Shown here in pieces: positions 34,359 through 42,593 of a stretch of 64,000 bases of DNA. Location: contig JAQUPF010000003.1 in the NCBI GenBank assembly GCA_028716845.1, positions 182,008-246,007 on the forward strand, in the 5' to 3' direction. Position numbers and translations under genes: made by a program. Origin of the DNA: a bacterium. GTDB lineage: Bacteria; Auribacterota; Tritonobacteria; UBA1439. How positions within the stretch are numbered: the stretch's first letter is position 1; every line of letters begins with the position of its first letter. Below the pieces are notes generated by a model. It searched no databases. It saw nothing but the letters and a program-made list of their open reading frames with translations, and had not been told where the DNA came from.

Positions 34359-34364
34359 AGTATA
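34359..34364 (-). promoter_or_regulatory. Extended -10 element (GGTATACT)
   Basis: On the minus strand GGTATACTGCC lies 28 bp before the ATG at 34,330. The same GGTAT(N)2T pattern recurs before several other transcription-unit starts in this window. On the plus strand nearby, three TTCTTGA-type copies (34,392-34,430) form a short degenerate repeat upstream of the GTG at 34,463. Confidence 0.45.
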
Positions 34365-34462
34365 CCATCATGTCCGGCGGCGGCGACACGGTTTCTTGAC
34401 ACGGTGTCTTGATTCCTGTTTCTTGATTCCATTCGCCGGAATGGATAGGATACACTACTGAC

Positions 34463-35911
34463 GTGAGAAGCGAGACCGATCCGGGAGCGCTGCGGGGCCC
34501 GTCCCCGTTGCGGCTGCTCCTCGTCAATATCCCCTTCTACCATGCCGGCTGCGCCGAGGCGCCGCTCGGCCTCGCCTACGTCGCCTCCGTCCTCGAGCGC
34601 GAGCGGATACCGTTCGACCTCCTGGACGCGAACGCCCTGGGGATGGAGATGCCGGAGATCGTCGCCCGCGTCCGCGAGCGGCGGCCCGCGGCCGTCGGCG
34701 CCACGGTCATGACGTCCATGCTCGCCGCCGGCAGGCGCCTCGCGGACGCCGTGAAGGCACTCCCCTCCCCCCCGATCGTCGTTTTCGGCGGCCCCCACGC
34801 GACAATCGCCCCCGGCGAGACGATCGAGCGGGGCGGCGCCGACATCTGCGTCCGGGGCGAGGGGGAGGAGACCGTCCTCGATCTCATGGCGCGCCTCACG
34901 GAGGGCCCCGCGGGGTGGAGGGGCGTGGCGGGGATCTCCTTCCGCGACGGCGGCGAGGTCGTCCACACGGCCGACAGGCCCCTCATCCGGGATCTCGACT
35001 CGATCCCGTTCCCGGCGCGGCGGCTCCTGCCGATGGAGCGCTACCAGACCATCCACACCGGCCGGAAGCGGTTCGCCACGATCATGACGAGCAGGGGATG
35101 CCCGGGCAAGTGCATGTTCTGCTACCGGCCGTTCGGCCGCGACCTCCGGTACCGGTCCCTGGACAACGTCATGGCGGAGGTGCGGGAACTCGTGGAGCGG
35201 TTCCGGGTGGAGGAGATCTCCATCCTCGACGACGCCTTCACGCTCGACCGGGAACGGGTCATCGCGTTCTGCGAGCGGGTGCTCGCCAGCGGTCTGCAGT
35301 TCGAGTGGCGGCTCGGGAACGGGACGCGCGTGGACCTCATCGACGAGGATCTGCTGCGCCTCATGAAGCGGGCGGGATGCTACGAGGTCGCCTTCGGCAT
35401 CGAATCGGGCGACGACGAGGTTCTAAGGAAGATCGGAAAGGAGATCACCGTCGCGCAGGTGGAGCGGGCGTTCGCGGCGGCGAAGCGGGTGGGGATGGAG
35501 ACGATCGGCTTCTTCATGATCGGCCACCCGTTCGACACGGTCGGGACGATGCGGAAGACAATCGACTTCGCCGTCCGGCTCGACCCGACCTACGCCCAGT
35601 TCACCATGAGCACGCCTCTCCCCGGGACGGCGCTCTGGACATGGGTGAAGAAGCACGGGCGGTCGCTCATCGGCGACGACGTCACGAAGCTCGATTTCCT
35701 TGGCACGAAGCCCCACTACGAGACCGACGCCTTCACCAGGGAGGACGCGGAACGGATGTACCGGCTCGCCTACAGGAGATTCTACCTCCGCCCGCGATAC
35801 GTCTGGCGGTCCCTGCGCAGGATCCGCTCCTGGAACGACATCCTCGTCATCCTCAAAGGGCTCGTCTATCTTCGGAAGGTCGCCCCGGAGGGCGGGGGTG
35901 ACGGGCGATGA
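34463..35911 (+). CDS. B12-binding domain-containing radical SAM protein
   Basis: A 482-residue protein. LRLLLVNIPFYHAGC starts the B12 fold, with VVFGGPHATIAPGETI and VRGEGEETVLDL following. Cluster Cys are 213, 217 and 220 in SRGCPGKCMFCY; SILDDAFTLDRERV and VAFGIESGDDEVL mark the barrel. The tail RRFYLRPRYVWRSLRRIRSW is the best example of the regional F-Y-x-R-P-x-Y motif. The GTG at 34,463 is only 6 nt after TACACT (34,451-34,456), so the mRNA may be nearly leaderless; a TTG 45 bp in (LRLLLVN) is the alternative start. The stop overlaps the next ATG. Confidence 0.86.
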   Translation: MRSETDPGALRGPSPLRLLLVNIPFYHAGCAEAPLGLAYVASVLERERIPFDLLDANALGMEMPEIVARVRERRPAAVGATVMTSMLAAGRRLADAVKALPSPPIVVFGGPHATIAPGETIERGGADICVRGEGEETVLDLMARLTEGPAGWRGVAGISFRDGGEVVHTADRPLIRDLDSIPFPARRLLPMERYQTIHTGRKRFATIMTSRGCPGKCMFCYRPFGRDLRYRSLDNVMAEVRELVERFRVEEISILDDAFTLDRERVIAFCERVLASGLQFEWRLGNGTRVDLIDEDLLRLMKRAGCYEVAFGIESGDDEVLRKIGKEITVAQVERAFAAAKRVGMETIGFFMIGHPFDTVGTMRKTIDFAVRLDPTYAQFTMSTPLPGTALWTWVKKHGRSLIGDDVTKLDFLGTKPHYETDAFTREDAERMYRLAYRRFYLRPRYVWRSLRRIRSWNDILVILKGLVYLRKVAPEGGGDGR

Positions 35912-37793
35912 GCGCAGGGGGGGGCGAGACACGCTTCCGGAGATTGAACCCGGTCATGCTGGGCGTGCAGGAGGACGTCCGCAAGCTGAAGGTGCTCGCG
36001 CGGCTCTCGCTCCGGCACGCCACCCCCCGGAAGATCCGCAACCTTCTCACGGCGGAGGCGGAAATGCTCCTCCGGCGCAGCCGCCTCGCGGGCCTCCCCT
36101 ACTTCATCAAGGTCGAGCCCACGAACAACTGCAACCTCCGTTGCCTGCTCTGCCCGCAGGTCACCGGCTACTGCCATGTGAGGAGTCCCGCACCCCCGTG
36201 TACGGGCGGCTCCCGTTCGAGATCTACGCGAAGGTCGTGGACGAGCTGCGCGACGTCCTCTTCTCCGCCCTCCTCTACGGGCAGGGCGAGCCGTTCTTCT
36301 CGAACGACATCTTCAGGATGATCCGGTACGCACGGGAAAGGAACATCGGCACGGTGATCAGCACCAACCTGAACATCAGGCGGGACGGCTTCGCCGAGGA
36401 GGTCGTCGAATCAGGGATCGAGCACCTGGAGGTCTCGCTCGACGGGACGGACGTCGAGATACTCGACGCCAACGTCCTTCGACTCGGCGCGGATGAGACG
36501 GCCAGACGGTCGCTCGGGTTCGACATCGTCGGCCTGAGCCTTTTGACCCCCGTCCACAATTTCGCCGTCGAAGTCGTCAGGCGCCTGCCCTCCCATGTCA
36601 TGAAGGTCGCCGGGGGACTCCATGCCTGCGGCGTTCCCGAGGAGCTGCTCCACGCCGGCTTCGACGCCGTCGTGGCCGGCGAGGGGGAGGGGCCCCTGTC
36701 GGAACTCTGCGCGGGACGCCCCCTCGGGGAGATCAGGGGTCCCGTCTTCCGGCGGGACCACGAGATCATAAGGAACGAGGCGCGCCCGTTCATGGACGTC
36801 GACGCCCTCCCCTTCCCCGCCCGCCACCTGCTCACCGCGAACGGCGTCAACAGGCCTTACTACTCGAGCGGGACCGAGCGCTTCCCGTGGGCGCCTCATC
36901 TCTCGAGCCGCGGCTGCCCGTACGGCTGCTACTACTGCAACCGCATGGCGCTGGGGCGGCGATTCCGGGCCCGGTCGCCCGAGCTGGTGGTCGAGGAGAT
37001 CGCCTCCCTCGTGGAGCAGTACGGCATCAGGGAGCTCGACATCGTCGATGACTCCTTCAACATCGACATCGCGAGGGCCAAGCGGATCTTCGACCTCCTG
37101 GTCGAGCGCCGGTTCGGCCTCACCGTGAGGTTTCCCAACGGGATCAAGGCCGACGCGGTCGACCGCGAGCTCATATCGAAGGCGAAGGTGGCGGGATTCA
37201 ACTACATCGCCTACGGCGTCGAATCGGGCAACCAGACCGTCTCCGACCTCACCGGCAAAAGCATCAGACTCGAAGCGTTCAGGGAGGCGGTGCGCCTCAC
37301 GAAGGAATTTGGTATAAATGTCACCGCGTTCTTCATCCTCGGCTTCATCGAGGATACCACCGAGACGATGGAGCAGACGATCCGCTTCGCCAAGGAGCTT
37401 GACACCGATTTTGTCAACTTCGCCATCGCCACCCCCTATCCCGGCGCGCGGTTCTACGAGAAGGTGAAGGCCAACGGGGAGCTCCTGTACCGCAGCTGGG
37501 ACGAGTGCTTCCACACGACCGGCAGGATGCTCTATCGCTATCCGGGCGCCCCCGACGCGCGCGACGTCGAGCGCGCGTACCGGCGCGCCTTCCGCGCCTT
37601 CTTCTTCAGGCCGTCATTCGTATACAGGCATGTGCTCAGAAAGGATTTCTTCAGGCGGCTCCCCATACTCCTCCGCGGCCTCAAGGCCCTGCTCCAGACA
37701 CAGTTCGAACGCAAGGGTCGCCTGCGGGGAAGCGTGTTCAGGCAGGGGATTTCCAGGCGAACAGACGAGAGGCATGGTGGAATCCGCACATGA
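35908..37793 (+). pseudogene. Chimeric radical SAM pseudogene: SPASM-type N-part joined to B12-radical SAM C-part
   Basis: The ATG at 35,908 (ATGA overlap) starts a product almost identical to the N-terminus of the intact gene at 39,276, with EPTNNCNLRCLLCPQVTG. Near 36,180 one base is missing relative to that gene (35 versus 36 nt between matching Cys and Gly codons), so the frame breaks. In the other frame the match resumes (LPFEIYAKVVDELRDVLFS) and runs to about 36,450 (EVSLDGTD). There the sequence switches to a B12-binding fold lacking its first ~50 residues (VEILDANVLRLG, VAGGLHACGVPEEL) followed by a full radical SAM domain with SRGCPYGCYYCN and the FFFRPSFVYRHV tail, open to 37,793. 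A deletion between two neighbouring genes would explain this. If the frameshift is a sequencing error, a 628-residue fusion would result. Confidence 0.8.
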
Positions 37794-39208
37794 AAGTTCT
37801 CCTCATCCTCCCCAATGAAGCCGAGCAGACCGGCCATTACATGGCGAACCTCGGCACATCCATGCCGCTCGGCCTGGGTTACCTCGCCGCCGTACTCCTC
37901 CGGGAGGGGCATGAGGTGGAGGTGCTCGATTTCCAGATCAGGGGCGTCAGCATCGGAACGATGACCGACTCCATCCGCCGGAAACGGCCCGACGCCTGCG
38001 GGATCTCGGTCACCACCCCATTCTCGCCGTGTGCGTACCGGGTCGCTGCAGCGGTGAAGCAGGCATCCCCGGGAACGGCGGTCGTCCTCGGCGGGCCGCA
38101 CACGGTGGCGGTCGGCGACGCCGTACTCGCCGACTGCCCCGCGGCTGACTGGGCGGTCTACGGCGAGGGGGAGCGCACGCTTCCCGAATTACTAGACGCT
38201 CTCGCGGGGAAACGGGGGGCAGACTCGGTCCGCGGCATCGGCTTTCGCCGGGAGGGGCGCATCGTCCGCACCGGCAGGCGGGAGTTCATCCGGGACCTGG
38301 ATTCGATCCCGTTCCCCGCCTACCACCTGTTCCCCCTCGACCGGTACCGCCCGATGGTGGCCTGGTTCCGCCGCCGCCCATGGGCGAACGTGATCAGCAG
38401 CAGGGGCTGCCCCCACCGCTGCATCTACTGCAACAAGAACGTCTGGGGGGCGACCTACAGAATGCGGAGCGCCGCGAACGTTTTCGAGGAAATGATGCTG
38501 CTCCGTGACCGGTTCGGGGTGCGGGAGGTGTCGTTCTCCGACGACACCTTCTCCGTCAGCAGGACGCGGACGGTGGAGCTCTGCAACCTCCTGATAGCGG
38601 CCAGGACGCCGCTCATCTGGAAGTGCAGCACGCGGGTAGACGACGTGGACCCTGATCTCCTCTCCCTTCTGAGGAAAGCGGGATGCTACAGCGTGGGCTT
38701 CGGCGTCGAGTCGGGCTCCCAGAGGATACTCGACGCCATCCGGAAGGGGATCACGAAGGAGCAGGCGCGACGCGCCTTCCGCGACGCGCGGAGGGCGGGC
38801 CTCGAGACCCGCGCCTATTTTATGCTGAACCTCCCCGGCGACGACATCGAGACGACGGAGGAGACAATCCGGTTCTCGAGGGAACTCGATCCCGACTACA
38901 TCGATTTCGAGATCGCCCATCCCTATCCGGGGACTGAGTTCCACCGCCTCATCGAGTCCGACCCCCGCTTCACCATCGTGCGGGAGCACTGGGACGATCC
39001 CCGCGCCCATATCGGGAACTACATCGTCTATCGCCAGCCCGGCCTTCCGGAGGACGCGATCAGGAGGTACATGAAGAAGGCCTTTGTGAGATACTATCTC
39101 AGGCCGAGGCAGCTTCTCCGCCAGGCGCGCTCCCTTTTCACGCCGGGGCGCAGCCTGGCGACGATCCGCGCTGCATGGAACCTTCTTCGCGTGAAGGTGG
39201 CCACATGA
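37790..39208 (+). CDS. B12-binding domain-containing radical SAM protein
   Basis: A 472-residue protein. MKVLLILPNEAEQTGHYMAN starts the B12 fold; VVLGGPHTVAVGDAVL and AVYGEGERTLPEL follow. Cluster Cys are 207, 211 and 214 in SRGCPHRCIYCNK; SFSDDTFSVSRTRT and VGFGVESGSQRIL mark the barrel. The tail FVRYYLRPRQLLRQARSLF carries the shared motif. The ATG at 37,790 overlaps the upstream chimera's stop, showing that the chimera's C-part is in the original operon frame. Within the class, methyl transfer to sp3 carbon of a lipid or sugar is the leading possibility. Confidence 0.88.
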   Translation: MKVLLILPNEAEQTGHYMANLGTSMPLGLGYLAAVLLREGHEVEVLDFQIRGVSIGTMTDSIRRKRPDACGISVTTPFSPCAYRVAAAVKQASPGTAVVLGGPHTVAVGDAVLADCPAADWAVYGEGERTLPELLDALAGKRGADSVRGIGFRREGRIVRTGRREFIRDLDSIPFPAYHLFPLDRYRPMVAWFRRRPWANVISSRGCPHRCIYCNKNVWGATYRMRSAANVFEEMMLLRDRFGVREVSFSDDTFSVSRTRTVELCNLLIAARTPLIWKCSTRVDDVDPDLLSLLRKAGCYSVGFGVESGSQRILDAIRKGITKEQARRAFRDARRAGLETRAYFMLNLPGDDIETTEETIRFSRELDPDYIDFEIAHPYPGTEFHRLIESDPRFTIVREHWDDPRAHIGNYIVYRQPGLPEDAIRRYMKKAFVRYYLRPRQLLRQARSLFTPGRSLATIRAAWNLLRVKVAT

Positions 39209-39275
39209 ACCGCCCGTCCGGGGAGGGTGAACCGCCAGAGCCCGCAGGGGGGGCCGACGGACAAGGGGTGGCACG

Positions 39276-40367
39276 ATGATCCAGAGGCAGAATCCGATCA
39301 TGCTGAGCGTGCAGGAGGACGTCCGCAAGCTGAAGGTGCTCGCGCGGCTCTCGCTCCGGCACGCCACCCCTCGGAAGATCCGCAACTTCCTCACGGCGGA
39401 GGCGGAAATGCTCCTCCGGCGCAGCCGCCTCGCGGGCCTCCCCTACTTCATCAAGGTCGAGCCCACGAACAACTGCAACCTCCGCTGCCCGCTCTGCCCG
39501 CAGGTCACCGGCCACTGCCAGGTCAGAGGAGCCTCGGCGCCCGTTTTCGGCACGCTCCCTTTCGAACTCTACACGAAGCTGATCGACGATCTGCGCGACG
39601 TCCTCTTCTCCGTCCTCCTCTACGGCCAGGGCGAACCGTTTCTCTCTGGAGACATCTTCAGGATGATACGGTACGCACGGGAAAGGAACATCGGCACGAT
39701 GATCAGCACCAACCTGAACATCTCGAGGGACGGTTTCGCGGAGGAGGTCGTCCAATCAGGACTGGATTTCATCGAGGTGTCGCTCGACGGAGCTGATCAG
39801 ACGGCATACGAGACGTTCCGTGTCGGCGGCGACTTCGCGCTCGTGCGGGACAATCTCGCGAGGATCATCGCGGCGAGGCGCCGGCTCGGGCTTCGCGCGC
39901 CACTCGTCGAATGGAAATTCATCGTTATGCGGCACAACGAACACCAGATCGACGACGCCCGGCGGATGGCGCGGGAGATCGGCGTGGATTATCTAACGTT
40001 TACCCCCGTCGCCAACATCGATCCCTCTCGGAAAGACCTGATCGAGAGGTGGGTCTCCACGATCCCGCGCTACCGTCGGTACGACGTGGGTGCGGGGCTC
40101 GACCTGCGCGCCGAGCGCGCGAGGAAGACCTGTTCGTGGCTGTACCGCTCGGCCTCGGTGAACTGCGACGGGAGCATCTCACCCTGCTGTTACTACCCCA
40201 ACTTCCCGCAGGCGCGTTTCGGTGATCTCCGGGAGGAGACCTTCAGGGCCGTCTGGAACAACACGCGCTTCATGAGCGCCCGCGCAATCTGCAACCGCAG
40301 GCTGCTTGCGCAGGTCGGGGAACAAGCCGGTATCTGCTACCTCTGCCGGCGCTCGGAAAGGGCCTGA
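39276..40367 (+). CDS. Radical SAM/SPASM domain protein
   Basis: A 363-residue enzyme. A basic helix region (QEDVRKLKVLARLSLRHA) precedes FIKVEPTNNCNLRCPLCPQ with cluster Cys67, 71 and 74. LLYGQGEPFLSGDIF replaces the canonical GGEP. SLDGADQTAYETFRVGG lies in the half-barrel. The SPASM region has KTCSWLYRSASVNCDGSISPCC and ends ICYLCRR. It is the intact paralogue of the chimeric gene at 35,908; about 520 bp are shared at high identity. ATG 39,276 was chosen because similarity to the paralogue begins within a few codons. It ends convergent to, and overlapping by 31 bp, the ADP-ribosylglycohydrolase-fold gene. Confidence 0.87.
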   Translation: MIQRQNPIMLSVQEDVRKLKVLARLSLRHATPRKIRNFLTAEAEMLLRRSRLAGLPYFIKVEPTNNCNLRCPLCPQVTGHCQVRGASAPVFGTLPFELYTKLIDDLRDVLFSVLLYGQGEPFLSGDIFRMIRYARERNIGTMISTNLNISRDGFAEEVVQSGLDFIEVSLDGADQTAYETFRVGGDFALVRDNLARIIAARRRLGLRAPLVEWKFIVMRHNEHQIDDARRMAREIGVDYLTFTPVANIDPSRKDLIERWVSTIPRYRRYDVGAGLDLRAERARKTCSWLYRSASVNCDGSISPCCYYPNFPQARFGDLREETFRAVWNNTRFMSARAICNRRLLAQVGEQAGICYLCRRSERA

Positions 40368-42520
40368 CCGCCCGTCCCGCGGAGACGCGGCCGCCGCACG
40401 ATCCTGACGTGGTCCCAGTACGCCTCTCCCTCCCCCTCCCCGGCCGGGCCGCCGCGCACCTCGACCGTCGAGTCCCGCCGGAGATGGGGCGTGAGATCGT
40501 ACCGCACCCTGTGCCACGGCGACGGCTCCGTCGACACCCGCGGGAGCGAGATGACCGTCGCCCTCGACTCATCGTGCATGAGGACGAACTTCCCCCCCTC
40601 GGGGATCGAGGGGAGCTCCTCCTCGGCCCGTATCCGCAACTTGACGGGCTTGGGATCCGGCAGGGGGAGGTCGGGGACATGCTCCTTCGGCCAGTAGCAC
40701 CCGTACGGGTGGGGATCCCCGGGGGAGAGCCAGATAATCGGATAGGTGCTGTCCGTCCACTCCGTCAGGATGAAGTACGACCGGATCTCGTCCTTCCCGG
40801 GCGGGCATGTGCCGGGGTATTTGAAGAGGTTCACGTTGTTCTGCGCGGACCGTATGCGGAGCGGTTCCGGCCGCCTCGCCGGATCGAACGACGGCGAGGC
40901 CTGGGCGAGGCGCGTGAGCGCCTCGTCGAAATAGGTCGAGCCGTCCTCCGCAACGTACAGGATGATGTCCTCGTCCCTGCTCGGCACGATCGAGACCGCC
41001 CGCAGGCCGGCGGGCGCGTCCTCGCCGATCCGGGTTCGTCCCAGTTCCCTCCCGCCCGCCGCCGCCGACAGCTCCCACGGGGTGCCGCTCCCGCAGGCGG
41101 AGATTTCCAGGATCACCTCTTCATCTTTCGCCGCCTTCCCGACGTCGGAGAACGTCATGACGCACGGCTCCGATGCCTTCGCCGGGACCGTCCTGAAGAC
41201 GTGCCGCCGCTTCCTGAACTCCCGGATCAGGCCCGTCGTGCCGTCGGCGCGGCAGTTCCGGAGCGTGAGCGCCGGGTTCCAGAGGCGCAGGTCGAGGTCG
41301 AGCTTCTCGGCGCGGAGGGCCGCCCACTCCCTCTCCTGTTCCGGCCCGATGGGGAATGGGGAGTCCGCCGGGGGCGGCGGGGGCGGCTCCCGCCGCGGGA
41401 TGATGAGGCGCTCCCCCTCGATCCGTCCGCCGTTGGACGCAATCACCGTCTCCCCCAGCGTCGCCGTCCTCGCGGCGAGCCCCGAGATCGTCATCCACAG
41501 GGGGAGGCCGCGAAGGGAGACGTTCTTGTACCGGTCATTGTAGATGTCCCACTTCGCGGGTATCGCCCGCGCGCCTGTGATGATGCCGATGATCCCCCCC
41601 GCGGAGGAGGCGTTGCAGTCGGTGTCCCATCCCGCCATCGTCCCGATCCTGACCGCCGCGTCGAAATCCCCGCCGCTGTAGAGGAGCGCGATGACGACGG
41701 CGGCCCCGTTGAGGACCGCCGACTCCGCCCGGTGGCCTTTCGCATCCTGCCATTTCCGCGCGATCTTCTCCCTCGTCGCCTTCCAATCCGACGGGTTCTC
41801 CCGGTGCCAGCCGATGACGTCGCGCACGGCCTGCGCGTAGTCGGATTCCGGGGGGATCTTCATGAGCGCCGTCTCGACGAGGGCGCCGATGTCGTTCTCG
41901 ACGAAGGCGGCGCTCGCCAGCGCCGCCGCGAAGACGCCGCCGTACGCGCCGTCGGCGTAGTTGGTGATCCGGGATGCCTGTTCGGCGTACCCGCAGGCGG
42001 CGTCGATCATGCCGGGGGAGACGACGCCCCATGCGTCGTTCTGAATCTGCGCATCGATCGACCAGGCATATTCGTTGAAAACGGGGTGGCCGGTCTTCGG
42101 CGGCGCGACCCCCGCGGCAAGATTCTTGTATGCGCAGAGATTCGCCAGCCACAGCCGCCCCGGCTCGAGGCGTTCGAAAAACTCCGCGGCCATCTGTTCC
42201 CGGGTTACCCCCGGGCCGTGCCGCTCGAGCGAGAGGAGGAACGCCATGCCGACATAGAGATCGTCGTTGTCGCTGAAGTAGCCCGACACCGGCGCCTCAT
42301 GGACGTAATCCGTGATCTCCGGCGGAGGCCAGGGCATGGAGAACTCGTACGGTCCGCCGAGCGTCACGCCGATGATCTTCCCGAGCCACCAGCCGTGCAC
42401 CTTCTCCAGGTAGACCGACCGCGGAATCGCGCGGTGCTCCCCGGCGCCGCCGGCACACACGCCGCGACCGGACAGGAGGAGCCAGGCGCCGACCGTCAGA
42501 ACGATCACGCGGGCCGTCAT
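40337..42520 (-). CDS. Secreted ADP-ribosylglycohydrolase-family protein with beta-sandwich C-terminus
   Basis: A 727-residue protein. The N-terminus MTARVIVLTVGAWLLLSG then VCAGGAG is a Sec-type signal peptide. The ADP-ribosylglycohydrolase fold covers about 40-370: GWWLGKIIGVTLGGPYE, YFSDNDDLYVGMAFL and GWDTDCNASSAGGIIG; the last two are the Asp-rich metal-binding motifs. From ~390 on, a non-catalytic region looks like one or two carbohydrate-binding beta-sandwiches (VFRTVPAKASEP, YAEDG-type turns, GPAGEGEGEAYWDHVRIV). An exported member probably acts on glycans or glycoconjugates rather than ADP-ribosyl-protein; that is inference from export and appended modules. ATG 42,520 fits the signal peptide. 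Confidence 0.8.
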   Translation of the reverse strand: MTARVIVLTVGAWLLLSGRGVCAGGAGEHRAIPRSVYLEKVHGWWLGKIIGVTLGGPYEFSMPWPPPEITDYVHEAPVSGYFSDNDDLYVGMAFLLSLERHGPGVTREQMAAEFFERLEPGRLWLANLCAYKNLAAGVAPPKTGHPVFNEYAWSIDAQIQNDAWGVVSPGMIDAACGYAEQASRITNYADGAYGGVFAAALASAAFVENDIGALVETALMKIPPESDYAQAVRDVIGWHRENPSDWKATREKIARKWQDAKGHRAESAVLNGAAVVIALLYSGGDFDAAVRIGTMAGWDTDCNASSAGGIIGIITGARAIPAKWDIYNDRYKNVSLRGLPLWMTISGLAARTATLGETVIASNGGRIEGERLIIPRREPPPPPPADSPFPIGPEQEREWAALRAEKLDLDLRLWNPALTLRNCRADGTTGLIREFRKRRHVFRTVPAKASEPCVMTFSDVGKAAKDEEVILEISACGSGTPWELSAAAGGRELGRTRIGEDAPAGLRAVSIVPSRDEDIILYVAEDGSTYFDEALTRLAQASPSFDPARRPEPLRIRSAQNNVNLFKYPGTCPPGKDEIRSYFILTEWTDSTYPIIWLSPGDPHPYGCYWPKEHVPDLPLPDPKPVKLRIRAEEELPSIPEGGKFVLMHDESRATVISLPRVSTEPSPWHRVRYDLTPHLRRDSTVEVRGGPAGEGEGEAYWDHVRIVRRPRLRGTGGQALSERRQR

Positions 42521-42593
42521 CCGCCCGGTGCCCGCCCGCGGGGATCCCGGATGCCGGCGCGTTCCACCTCCCTCCCCGCTCCCCGCGCGCACG

